A stretch of DNA of 64,000 nt, taken from Colletes latitarsis. Lineage: Eukaryota > Arthropoda > Insecta > Hymenoptera > Colletidae. The notes under the pieces are model-generated. The model saw only the letters and a program-made list of their open reading frames with translations, did not search any database and had not been told where the DNA came from. The first letter of the stretch is position 1. Every line of letters begins with the position of its first letter. The stretch lies in assembly GCF_051014445.1 (NCBI RefSeq), contig NW_027488367.1, positions 25,467,501 through 25,531,500 of the forward strand, written 5' to 3'. A program made the translations under genes and the position numbers. Below are positions 11,161 to 24,237 of the stretch, piece after piece.

Positions 11161-11649
11161 CATCAAACCTGGTTTCGCTCAATATTTTAGAGAATAATTC
11201 ATGTTAGGTCTAGGTTAGGTCTGGGATTTGCTCTCATCAGGCTCGTTCTTTCGCATATCTCTCATACTTCATGGCTAGATCCTGGGCTCTTTCTGGATTG
11301 TATCACGTAGTAATGTGGTACCACGCTGAAACAGTCAATTAAACCTGGTTTCGATCAATATTTTAGAGGATAACGCAAGTTAGGTCTGGCATAGGTCTGG
11401 GATTCACCCTCATCAGGCTCATACTTTCGTGTTTTTCATATACTTGTTGAACAGATCCTGGGTTTTTTCTGGTTTGGATCCCGTAGTAGTGTGGTACCAC
11501 ACTGAAACAGTCCATCAAACCTGGTTTCGCTCAATATTTTAGAGGATAACGCATCTTAGGTCAAGGTTAGGTCTAAGATTTGCCCTCATCAGGCTCACAG
11601 TTTCGAGTTTTTCACATACCTGTTAAACAGATCCTGGGTTTTTTCTGGT
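11161..11649 (+). repeat. Lead-in to block D
   Basis: Nearly three monomers marked by CAGTCCATCAAACC, CGCATATCTCTCATACTTC and CTCACAGTTTCGAGTTTTTC with CATACCTGTTAAACAG. The same series occurs at about 56,600-57,090, and its first part near 37,220-37,610, 51,840-52,060 and 56,600-56,816. It is the left flank of the 5,990-bp duplication and is not repeated before copy 2. Confidence 0.82.
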
Positions 11650-14600
11650 TTGGATCACGAAGTAGTGTGGTACCACACTGAAACAGTCCATTAAACCTGG
11701 TTTCGCTCAATATTTTAGAGGATAACGCATGTTAGGTCTAGGTTAGGACTGGGATTTGCTCTCATGAGGCTCATTCTTTCGCATATTTCTCATACTTGAT
11801 GGCTAGATCATGGGCTTTCTCTGGATTGCATCACGTAGTAATGTAGTACCACACTGAAACAGTCAATGAAACCTGGTTTCCATCAATATTTTTGAAGCCA
11901 TCGCAAGTTAGGTCTAGGTAAGGCCTGAGATTTTCACTGATCAGACTCATAATTTCGCCTTCTTCACATACTTGTTGAACGGATCCTGGGTTTTTTCTGG
12001 TTTGGAACACGTAGTAATGTGGTACCACACTGAAACGTTCAATTAAACCTGGTCTTGATAAATATTTTAGAGGATAACGCATGTAAGGTCTAGGTTAGCC
12101 GTGGGATTTTCACTGATCAGACTCATACTTTCGCATATTTCTCATACTTCATGGCTAGATCCTGGGCTATTTCTGGATTGGATCACGTAGTAAAGTGGTA
12201 CCACACTGAAACATTCAATGAAACCTGGTCTGGATAAATATTTTAGAGGATAACGCATGTTAGGTTTGGGTTAGGTTTAGGATTTGCCCTCAGCAGGCTC
12301 ATACTTTCGCATATTTCTCATACTTCATGGCTAGATCCTGGGCTGTTTCTGGTTTGTATCACGTAGTAATGTGGTACCACGCTGAAACAGTCAATTAAAC
12401 CAGGTTTCGATCAATATTTTTGAGGATAACGCATGTTAGGTCTAGGTTAGGCCTGGGATTTTCACTCATCAGCCTCATACTTTCGCATTCTTCCCATACT
12501 TGTTGAACGGATCCTGGGTTTTTTCTGGTTTGGATCACGTAGTAATGTGGTACCACACTGAAACAGTCGATTAAACCTGGTTTTGATCAATATTTTAGAG
12601 GATAACGCATAGTCAGGTTTGGGATAGGTCTGGGATTTGCCCTCATCAGACTCATACTTTCGCACACTTCACATACTCGTTGAACAGATCCTGGGTTATT
12701 TTCTGGTTTGTATCACATAGTAATGTGGTACCACACTGAAACAGTCGATTAAACATGGTTTCGATCAATATTTTAGAGAATAATTCATGTTAGGTCTAGG
12801 TTAGGTCAGGGATTTGCTCTCATCAGGCTCGTTCTTTCGCATATTTCTCATACTTGATGGCTAGATCCTGGGCTTTTTCTGGATTGCATCACGTAGTAAT
12901 GAAGTACAACACTGAAACAGTCAATTAAACCTGGTTTCCATCAATATCTTAGAGGACAACGTAAGTTAGGTCTGGGATAGGTCTGGGATTTGCCCTCATC
13001 TGGCTCATACTTTCGTGTTTTTCACATACTTGTTGAATGATCCTGGGTTTTCTCTGGTTTGGATCACGTAGTAGTGTGGTACCACACTGAAACAGTCCAT
13101 TAAACCTGGTTTGGATCAATATTTTAGAGGATAACGCATGTTAGGTCTAGGTTAGGTCTGGAATTTTCACTCTTCAGACACATACTTTCGCATTCTTCAC
13201 ATACTTGTTGAACGGATCCTGGGTTTTTTCTGGTTTGGATCGCGTAGTAATGTGGTACCACACTGAAACAGTCGATTAAACCTGGTTTTGATCAATATTT
13301 TAGAGGATAACGCATAGTTAGGTTTGGGATAGGTCTGGGATTTGACCTCATCAGACTCATACTTTCGCACACTTCACATACTCGTTGAACAGATCCTGGG
13401 TTATTTTCTGGTTTGGATCACATAGTAATGTGGTACCACACTGAAACAGTCGATTAAACCAGGTTTCGATCAATATTTTTGAGGACAACGCATGTTAGGT
13501 CTAGGTTAGGCCTGGGATTTTCACTCATCAGACTCATAGTTTCGCATTCTTCACATACTTGTTGAACGGATCCTGGGTTATTTCTGGTTTGGATCACGTA
13601 GTAATGTGGGACCACACTGAAACAGCCAATTAAACCTGGTTTCGACCAATATTTTAGAGAATAATTCATGTTAGGACTAGGTCAGGTCTGGGATTTGCTC
13701 TCATCAGGCTCATTCTTTCGCATATTTCTCATACTTGATGGCTAGATCCTGGGCTTTTTCTGGTTTGGATCTCGTAGTAATGTGGTACCACACTGAAACA
13801 GTCGATTAAACCTGGTTTCGATCAATATTTTAGAGGATAACGCGTGTTAAGTCTGGGATTGGTCTGGGATTTGACCTCATCAGACTCATACTTTCGCACA
13901 CTTCACATACTCGTTGAACAGATCCTGGGTTATTTTCTGGTTTGGATCACATAGTAATGTGGTACCACACTGAAACAGACGATTAAACCAGGTTTCGATC
14001 AATATTATTGAGGATAACGCATGTTAGGTCTAGGTTAGGCCTGGGATTTTCACTCATCAGACTCATACTTTCGCATTCTTCACATATTTGTTGAACGGAT
14101 CCTGGGTTTTTTCTGGTTTAGATCACGTAGTAATGTGGGACCACACTGAAACAGCCAATTAAACCTGGTTTCGATCAATATTTTAGAGAATAATTCATGT
14201 TAGGTCTAGGTCAGGTCTGGGATTTGCCCTCATCAGGCTCATACTTTCGCATATTTCTCATACTTCAAGGCTAGACACTGGGCTGTTTCTGGATTGTATC
14301 ACGTAGTAATGTGGAACCACGCTGAAACAGTCAATTAAACCTGGTTTCGATCAATATTTTAGAGGATAACGCAAGTTAGGTCTGGGATAGGTCTTGGATT
14401 TGCCCTCATCAGGCTCTAACCTTCGCATATTTCTCATACTTCATGGCTTGATCCTGGGCTATTTCTGGATTGGATCACGTAGTAAAGTGGTACCACACTG
14501 AAACATTCAATGAAACCTGGTCTGGATAAATATTTTAGAGGATAACGCATCTTAGGTCTGGGTTAGGTCTAAGATTTGCCCTCATCAGGCTCACAGTTTA

Positions 14601-17600
14601 GCGTTTTTCACATACTTGTTGAACAGATCCTGGGTGTTTTCTGGTTTGGATCACGAAGTAGTGTGGTACCACACTGAAACAGTCCATTAAACCTGGTTTC
14701 GCTCAATATATTAGAGGATAACGCATGTAAGGTCTAGGTTAGGTCTGGGATTTGCTCCCATCAGGATCATTCTTTCGCATATTTCTCATAGTTGATGGCT
14801 AGATCCTGGGTTTTTTCTGGTTTGGATCACGTAGTAATGTGGTACCACACTGAAACAGTCGATTAAACCTGGTTTCGATCAATATTTTAGAGGATAACGC
14901 AAGTTAAGTCTGGGAATGGTCTGGGATTTGACCTCATCAGACTCATACTTTCGCACACTTCACATACTCGTTGAACAGATCCTGGGTTATTTCCTGGTTT
15001 GGATCACATAGTAATGTGGTACCACACGGAAACAGTCGATTAAACCAGGTTTCGATCAATATTTTTGAGGATAACGCATGTTAGGTCTAGGTTAGGCCTG
15101 GGATTTGACCTCATCAGACTCATACTATCGCATTCTTAGCATACTTGTTGAACGGATCCTGGGTTTTTTCTGGTTTGGATCACGTAGTAATGTGGTACCA
15201 CACTGAAACAGTCGATTAAACCTGGTTTCGATCAATATTTTAGAGGATAACGCAAGCTAGGTCTGGGATAGGTCTGGGATTTGACCTCATCAGACTCATA
15301 CTTTCGCACACTTCACATACTCCTTGAACAGATCCTGGGTTATTTTCTGGTTTGGATCACATAGTAATGTGGTACCACACTGAAACAGTCGATTAAACCT
15401 GGTCTGGATAAATATTTTAGAGGATAACGCATCTTAGGTCTGGGTTAGGTCTAAGATTTGCCATCATCAGTCTCACAGTTTAGCGTTTTTCACATACTTC
15501 TTGAACAGATCCTGGGCTTTCTCTGGTTTGGATCACGAAGTAGTGTGGTACCACACTGAAACAGTCCATTAAACCTGGTTTCGCTCAATATTTTACAGGA
15601 TAACGCATGTTAGGTCTAGGTTAGGTCAGGGATTTGCTCCCATCAGGCTCATTCTTTCGCATGTTTCTCATACTTGGTGGCTAGATCCTGGGCTTTTTCT
15701 GGATTGCATCACGCAGTAATGAAGTACAACACTGAAACAGTCAATTAAACCTGGTTTCCATCAATATTCTAGAGGACAACGCATGTTAGGTCTAGGTTAG
15801 GCCTGGGATTTGCCCTCATCAGGGTCATACTGTCGCAGTTTTAACATACTTGTTGAACGGATCCTGGGTTTTTTCTGGCTTGGTTCACGTAGTAATGTGG
15901 TACCACACTGAAACATTCAATTAAACCTGGTCTTGATAAATATTTTAGATGAAAACGCATGTTAGGTTTGGGTTAGGTCTAGGATTTGCCCTCATCAGGC
16001 TCATACTTTCGCATATTTCTCATACTTGATGGCTAGATCCTGGGCTTTTTCTGGATTGCATCACGTAGTAATGAAGTACAACACTGAAACAGTCAATTAA
16101 ACCTGGTTTCCATCAATATTCTAGAGGACAACGCATGTTAGGTCTAGGTTAGGCCTGGGATTTGCCCTCATCAGGGTCATACTGTCGCAGTTTTAACATA
16201 CTTGTTGAACAGATCCTGGGTTTTTTCTGGTTTGGATTACGTAGTAATGTGGGGCCACACTGAAACATTCAAGTAAACCTGTTTTCGATCAATATTTTAG
16301 AGAATAATTCATGTTAGGTCTAGGATAGGTCTGGGATTTGCTCTCATCAGGCTCATTCTTTCGCATATTTCTCATACATGTTGAACAGATCCTGGGTTTT
16401 TTCGGGTTTGGTTCACGTAGTAATGTGGTACCACACTGAAACATTCAATTAAACCTTTTCTTGATAAATATTTTAGAGGATAACGCATGTTAGGTTTGGG
16501 TTAGGTCTAGGATTTGCCCTCATCAGGCTCATACTTTCGCATATATCTCATACTTCATGGCTAGATCCTGGGCTGTTTCTGGATTGTATCAGGTAGTAAA
16601 GTGGTACCACACTGAAACATTCAATGAAACTTGGTCTGGATAAATATTTTAGAGGATAACGCATCTTAGGTCTGGGTTAGGTCTAAGATTTGCCCTCATC
16701 AGTCTCACAGTTTAGCGTTTTTCACATACTTCTTGAACAGATCCTGGGCTTTCTCTGGTTTGGATCACGAAGTAGTGTGGTACCACACTGAAACAGTCCA
16801 TTAAACCTGGTTTCGCTCAATATTTTAGAGGATAACGCATGTTAGGTCTAGGTTAGGTCTGGGATTTGCTCCCATCAGGCTCATTCTTTCGCATGTTTCT
16901 CATACTTGATGGCTAGATCCTGGGCTTTTTCTGGATTGCATCACGTAGTAATGAAGTACAACACTGAAACAGTTAATTAAAACTGGTTTCCATCAATATT
17001 CTAGAGGACAACGCATGTTAGGTCTAGGTTAGGCCTGGGATTTGCCCTCATCAGGGTCATACTGTCGCAGTTTTAACATACTTGTTGAACGGATCCTGGG
17101 TTTTTTCTGGCTTGGTTCACGTAGTAATGTGGTACCACACTGAAACAGCCAATTAAACCTGGTTTCGATCAATATTTTAGAGAATAATTCATGTTAGGTC
17201 TAGGTCAGGTCTGGGATTTGCCCTCATCAGGCTCATACTTTCGCATATTTCTCATACTTCAAGGCTAGACACTGGGCTGTTTCTGGATTGTATCACGTAG
17301 TAATGTGGAACCACGCTGAAACAGTCAATTAAACCTGGTTTCGATCAATATTTTAGAGGATAACGCAAGTTAGGTCTGGGATAGGTCTTGGATTTGCCCT
17401 CATCAGGCTCTAACCTTCGCATATTTCTCATACTTCATGGCTTGATCCTGGGCTATTTCTGGATTGGATCACGTAGTAAAGTGGTACCACACTGAAACAT
17501 TCAATGAAACCTGGTCTGGATAAATATTTTAGAGGATAACGCATCTTAGGTCTGGGTTAGGTCTAAGATTTGCCCTCATCAGGCTCACAGTTTAGCGTTT

Positions 17601-17639
17601 TTCACATACTTGTTGAACAGATCCTGGGTGTTTTCTGGT
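11650..17639 (+). repeat. 34-monomer HOR, 5,990 bp, copy 1
   Basis: First of two adjacent copies with offset exactly 5,990 bp, checked at many landmarks (for example TTCAAGGCTAGACACTG at 14,264 and 20,254). The only differences from copy 2 that I found by eye are 12,494 C/A, 16,367 A/G and 16,974 T/C; others may exist. The unit is composite: its two halves share about 0.5 kb (14,150-14,700 and 17,144-17,690, offset about 2,994 bp, 17 monomers), which suggests that it formed by exchange between 17-monomer units. Left boundary placed where copy 1 and copy 2 stop differing upstream. Confidence 0.9.
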
Positions 17640-20600
17640 TTGGATCACGAAGTAGTGTGGTACCACACTGAAACAGTCCATTAAACCTGGTTTCGCTCAA
17701 TATTTTAGAGGATAACGCATGTTAGGTCTAGGTTAGGACTGGGATTTGCTCTCATGAGGCTCATTCTTTCGCATATTTCTCATACTTGATGGCTAGATCA
17801 TGGGCTTTCTCTGGATTGCATCACGTAGTAATGTAGTACCACACTGAAACAGTCAATGAAACCTGGTTTCCATCAATATTTTTGAAGCCATCGCAAGTTA
17901 GGTCTAGGTAAGGCCTGAGATTTTCACTGATCAGACTCATAATTTCGCCTTCTTCACATACTTGTTGAACGGATCCTGGGTTTTTTCTGGTTTGGAACAC
18001 GTAGTAATGTGGTACCACACTGAAACGTTCAATTAAACCTGGTCTTGATAAATATTTTAGAGGATAACGCATGTAAGGTCTAGGTTAGCCGTGGGATTTT
18101 CACTGATCAGACTCATACTTTCGCATATTTCTCATACTTCATGGCTAGATCCTGGGCTATTTCTGGATTGGATCACGTAGTAAAGTGGTACCACACTGAA
18201 ACATTCAATGAAACCTGGTCTGGATAAATATTTTAGAGGATAACGCATGTTAGGTTTGGGTTAGGTTTAGGATTTGCCCTCAGCAGGCTCATACTTTCGC
18301 ATATTTCTCATACTTCATGGCTAGATCCTGGGCTGTTTCTGGTTTGTATCACGTAGTAATGTGGTACCACGCTGAAACAGTCAATTAAACCAGGTTTCGA
18401 TCAATATTTTTGAGGATAACGCATGTTAGGTCTAGGTTAGGCCTGGGATTTTCACTCATCAGCCTCATACTTTCGCATTCTTCACATACTTGTTGAACGG
18501 ATCCTGGGTTTTTTCTGGTTTGGATCACGTAGTAATGTGGTACCACACTGAAACAGTCGATTAAACCTGGTTTTGATCAATATTTTAGAGGATAACGCAT
18601 AGTCAGGTTTGGGATAGGTCTGGGATTTGCCCTCATCAGACTCATACTTTCGCACACTTCACATACTCGTTGAACAGATCCTGGGTTATTTTCTGGTTTG
18701 TATCACATAGTAATGTGGTACCACACTGAAACAGTCGATTAAACATGGTTTCGATCAATATTTTAGAGAATAATTCATGTTAGGTCTAGGTTAGGTCAGG
18801 GATTTGCTCTCATCAGGCTCGTTCTTTCGCATATTTCTCATACTTGATGGCTAGATCCTGGGCTTTTTCTGGATTGCATCACGTAGTAATGAAGTACAAC
18901 ACTGAAACAGTCAATTAAACCTGGTTTCCATCAATATCTTAGAGGACAACGTAAGTTAGGTCTGGGATAGGTCTGGGATTTGCCCTCATCTGGCTCATAC
19001 TTTCGTGTTTTTCACATACTTGTTGAATGATCCTGGGTTTTCTCTGGTTTGGATCACGTAGTAGTGTGGTACCACACTGAAACAGTCCATTAAACCTGGT
19101 TTGGATCAATATTTTAGAGGATAACGCATGTTAGGTCTAGGTTAGGTCTGGAATTTTCACTCTTCAGACACATACTTTCGCATTCTTCACATACTTGTTG
19201 AACGGATCCTGGGTTTTTTCTGGTTTGGATCGCGTAGTAATGTGGTACCACACTGAAACAGTCGATTAAACCTGGTTTTGATCAATATTTTAGAGGATAA
19301 CGCATAGTTAGGTTTGGGATAGGTCTGGGATTTGACCTCATCAGACTCATACTTTCGCACACTTCACATACTCGTTGAACAGATCCTGGGTTATTTTCTG
19401 GTTTGGATCACATAGTAATGTGGTACCACACTGAAACAGTCGATTAAACCAGGTTTCGATCAATATTTTTGAGGACAACGCATGTTAGGTCTAGGTTAGG
19501 CCTGGGATTTTCACTCATCAGACTCATAGTTTCGCATTCTTCACATACTTGTTGAACGGATCCTGGGTTATTTCTGGTTTGGATCACGTAGTAATGTGGG
19601 ACCACACTGAAACAGCCAATTAAACCTGGTTTCGACCAATATTTTAGAGAATAATTCATGTTAGGACTAGGTCAGGTCTGGGATTTGCTCTCATCAGGCT
19701 CATTCTTTCGCATATTTCTCATACTTGATGGCTAGATCCTGGGCTTTTTCTGGTTTGGATCTCGTAGTAATGTGGTACCACACTGAAACAGTCGATTAAA
19801 CCTGGTTTCGATCAATATTTTAGAGGATAACGCGTGTTAAGTCTGGGATTGGTCTGGGATTTGACCTCATCAGACTCATACTTTCGCACACTTCACATAC
19901 TCGTTGAACAGATCCTGGGTTATTTTCTGGTTTGGATCACATAGTAATGTGGTACCACACTGAAACAGACGATTAAACCAGGTTTCGATCAATATTATTG
20001 AGGATAACGCATGTTAGGTCTAGGTTAGGCCTGGGATTTTCACTCATCAGACTCATACTTTCGCATTCTTCACATATTTGTTGAACGGATCCTGGGTTTT
20101 TTCTGGTTTAGATCACGTAGTAATGTGGGACCACACTGAAACAGCCAATTAAACCTGGTTTCGATCAATATTTTAGAGAATAATTCATGTTAGGTCTAGG
20201 TCAGGTCTGGGATTTGCCCTCATCAGGCTCATACTTTCGCATATTTCTCATACTTCAAGGCTAGACACTGGGCTGTTTCTGGATTGTATCACGTAGTAAT
20301 GTGGAACCACGCTGAAACAGTCAATTAAACCTGGTTTCGATCAATATTTTAGAGGATAACGCAAGTTAGGTCTGGGATAGGTCTTGGATTTGCCCTCATC
20401 AGGCTCTAACCTTCGCATATTTCTCATACTTCATGGCTTGATCCTGGGCTATTTCTGGATTGGATCACGTAGTAAAGTGGTACCACACTGAAACATTCAA
20501 TGAAACCTGGTCTGGATAAATATTTTAGAGGATAACGCATCTTAGGTCTGGGTTAGGTCTAAGATTTGCCCTCATCAGGCTCACAGTTTAGCGTTTTTCA

Positions 20601-23600
20601 CATACTTGTTGAACAGATCCTGGGTGTTTTCTGGTTTGGATCACGAAGTAGTGTGGTACCACACTGAAACAGTCCATTAAACCTGGTTTCGCTCAATATA
20701 TTAGAGGATAACGCATGTAAGGTCTAGGTTAGGTCTGGGATTTGCTCCCATCAGGATCATTCTTTCGCATATTTCTCATAGTTGATGGCTAGATCCTGGG
20801 TTTTTTCTGGTTTGGATCACGTAGTAATGTGGTACCACACTGAAACAGTCGATTAAACCTGGTTTCGATCAATATTTTAGAGGATAACGCAAGTTAAGTC
20901 TGGGAATGGTCTGGGATTTGACCTCATCAGACTCATACTTTCGCACACTTCACATACTCGTTGAACAGATCCTGGGTTATTTCCTGGTTTGGATCACATA
21001 GTAATGTGGTACCACACGGAAACAGTCGATTAAACCAGGTTTCGATCAATATTTTTGAGGATAACGCATGTTAGGTCTAGGTTAGGCCTGGGATTTGACC
21101 TCATCAGACTCATACTATCGCATTCTTAGCATACTTGTTGAACGGATCCTGGGTTTTTTCTGGTTTGGATCACGTAGTAATGTGGTACCACACTGAAACA
21201 GTCGATTAAACCTGGTTTCGATCAATATTTTAGAGGATAACGCAAGCTAGGTCTGGGATAGGTCTGGGATTTGACCTCATCAGACTCATACTTTCGCACA
21301 CTTCACATACTCCTTGAACAGATCCTGGGTTATTTTCTGGTTTGGATCACATAGTAATGTGGTACCACACTGAAACAGTCGATTAAACCTGGTCTGGATA
21401 AATATTTTAGAGGATAACGCATCTTAGGTCTGGGTTAGGTCTAAGATTTGCCATCATCAGTCTCACAGTTTAGCGTTTTTCACATACTTCTTGAACAGAT
21501 CCTGGGCTTTCTCTGGTTTGGATCACGAAGTAGTGTGGTACCACACTGAAACAGTCCATTAAACCTGGTTTCGCTCAATATTTTACAGGATAACGCATGT
21601 TAGGTCTAGGTTAGGTCAGGGATTTGCTCCCATCAGGCTCATTCTTTCGCATGTTTCTCATACTTGGTGGCTAGATCCTGGGCTTTTTCTGGATTGCATC
21701 ACGCAGTAATGAAGTACAACACTGAAACAGTCAATTAAACCTGGTTTCCATCAATATTCTAGAGGACAACGCATGTTAGGTCTAGGTTAGGCCTGGGATT
21801 TGCCCTCATCAGGGTCATACTGTCGCAGTTTTAACATACTTGTTGAACGGATCCTGGGTTTTTTCTGGCTTGGTTCACGTAGTAATGTGGTACCACACTG
21901 AAACATTCAATTAAACCTGGTCTTGATAAATATTTTAGATGAAAACGCATGTTAGGTTTGGGTTAGGTCTAGGATTTGCCCTCATCAGGCTCATACTTTC
22001 GCATATTTCTCATACTTGATGGCTAGATCCTGGGCTTTTTCTGGATTGCATCACGTAGTAATGAAGTACAACACTGAAACAGTCAATTAAACCTGGTTTC
22101 CATCAATATTCTAGAGGACAACGCATGTTAGGTCTAGGTTAGGCCTGGGATTTGCCCTCATCAGGGTCATACTGTCGCAGTTTTAACATACTTGTTGAAC
22201 AGATCCTGGGTTTTTTCTGGTTTGGATTACGTAGTAATGTGGGGCCACACTGAAACATTCAAGTAAACCTGTTTTCGATCAATATTTTAGAGAATAATTC
22301 ATGTTAGGTCTAGGATAGGTCTGGGATTTGCTCTCATCAGGCTCATTCTTTCGCATGTTTCTCATACATGTTGAACAGATCCTGGGTTTTTTCGGGTTTG
22401 GTTCACGTAGTAATGTGGTACCACACTGAAACATTCAATTAAACCTTTTCTTGATAAATATTTTAGAGGATAACGCATGTTAGGTTTGGGTTAGGTCTAG
22501 GATTTGCCCTCATCAGGCTCATACTTTCGCATATATCTCATACTTCATGGCTAGATCCTGGGCTGTTTCTGGATTGTATCAGGTAGTAAAGTGGTACCAC
22601 ACTGAAACATTCAATGAAACTTGGTCTGGATAAATATTTTAGAGGATAACGCATCTTAGGTCTGGGTTAGGTCTAAGATTTGCCCTCATCAGTCTCACAG
22701 TTTAGCGTTTTTCACATACTTCTTGAACAGATCCTGGGCTTTCTCTGGTTTGGATCACGAAGTAGTGTGGTACCACACTGAAACAGTCCATTAAACCTGG
22801 TTTCGCTCAATATTTTAGAGGATAACGCATGTTAGGTCTAGGTTAGGTCTGGGATTTGCTCCCATCAGGCTCATTCTTTCGCATGTTTCTCATACTTGAT
22901 GGCTAGATCCTGGGCTTTTTCTGGATTGCATCACGTAGTAATGAAGTACAACACTGAAACAGTCAATTAAAACTGGTTTCCATCAATATTCTAGAGGACA
23001 ACGCATGTTAGGTCTAGGTTAGGCCTGGGATTTGCCCTCATCAGGGTCATACTGTCGCAGTTTTAACATACTTGTTGAACGGATCCTGGGTTTTTTCTGG
23101 CTTGGTTCACGTAGTAATGTGGTACCACACTGAAACAGCCAATTAAACCTGGTTTCGATCAATATTTTAGAGAATAATTCATGTTAGGTCTAGGTCAGGT
23201 CTGGGATTTGCCCTCATCAGGCTCATACTTTCGCATATTTCTCATACTTCAAGGCTAGACACTGGGCTGTTTCTGGATTGTATCACGTAGTAATGTGGAA
23301 CCACGCTGAAACAGTCAATTAAACCTGGTTTCGATCAATATTTTAGAGGATAACGCAAGTTAGGTCTGGGATAGGTCTTGGATTTGCCCTCATCAGGCTC
23401 TAACCTTCGCATATTTCTCATACTTCATGGCTTGATCCTGGGCTATTTCTGGATTGGATCACGTAGTAAAGTGGTACCACACTGAAACATTCAATGAAAC
23501 CTGGTCTGGATAAATATTTTAGAGGATAACGCATCTTAGGTCTGGGTTAGGTCTAAGATTTGCCCTCATCAGGCTCACAGTTTAGCGTTTTTCACATACT

Positions 23601-23629
23601 TGTTGAACAGATCCTGGGTGTTTTCTGGT
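17640..23629 (+). repeat. 34-monomer HOR, 5,990 bp, copy 2
   Basis: Nearly perfect repeat of 11,650-17,639. The junction sits inside sequence shared by both halves of the unit (CTCACAGTTTAGCG, GTGTTTTCTGGTTTGG, CACGAAGTAGTGTGG), which would have given the homology for an in-register unequal exchange. The first part of this unit (to about 19,460) also matches 38,061-39,870 in block D', more divergently. Confidence 0.9.
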
Positions 23630-24237
23630 TTGGATCACGAAGTAGTGTGGTACCACACTGAAACAGTCCATTAAACCTGGTTTCGCTCAATATATTAGAG
23701 GATAACGCATGTAAGGTCTAGGTTAGGTCTGGGATTTGCTCCCATCAGGATCATTCTTTCGCATATTTCTCATAGTTGATGGCTAGATCCTGGGTTTTTT
23801 CTGGTTTGGATCACGTAGTAATGTGGTACCACACTGAAACAGTCGATTAAACCTGGTTTCGATCAATATTCTAGAGGACAACGCATGTTAGGTCTAGGTT
23901 AGGCCTGGGATTTGCCCTCATCAGGGTCATACTGTCGCAGTTTTAACATACTTGTTGAACGGATCCTGGGTTTTTTCTGGCTTGGTTCACGTAGTAATGT
24001 GGTACCACACTGAAACAGCCAATTAAACCTGGTTTCGATCAATATTTTAGAGAATAATTCATGTTAGGTCTAGGTCAGGTCTGGGATTTGCCCTCATCAG
24101 GCTCATACTTTCGCATATTTCTCATACTTCAAGGCTAGACACTGGGCTGTTTCTGGATTGTATCACGTAGTAATGTGGAACCACGCTGAAACAGTCAATT
24201 AAACCTGGTTTCGATCAATATTTTAGAGGATAACGCA
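23630..24237 (+). repeat. Partial third D copy with five-monomer duplication
   Basis: Positions 23,630-23,864 continue like 20,636-20,870, including the marker CAATATATTAGAGG. Then 23,865-24,237 copies 22,985-23,357 with offset exactly 880 bp (five monomers), carrying CAATATTCTAGAGGACAACG, CATACTGTCGCAG and TTCAAGGCTAGACACTG. The copy diverges at CGCATGTTAGG here against CGCAAGTTAGG in the source. Confidence 0.87.
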
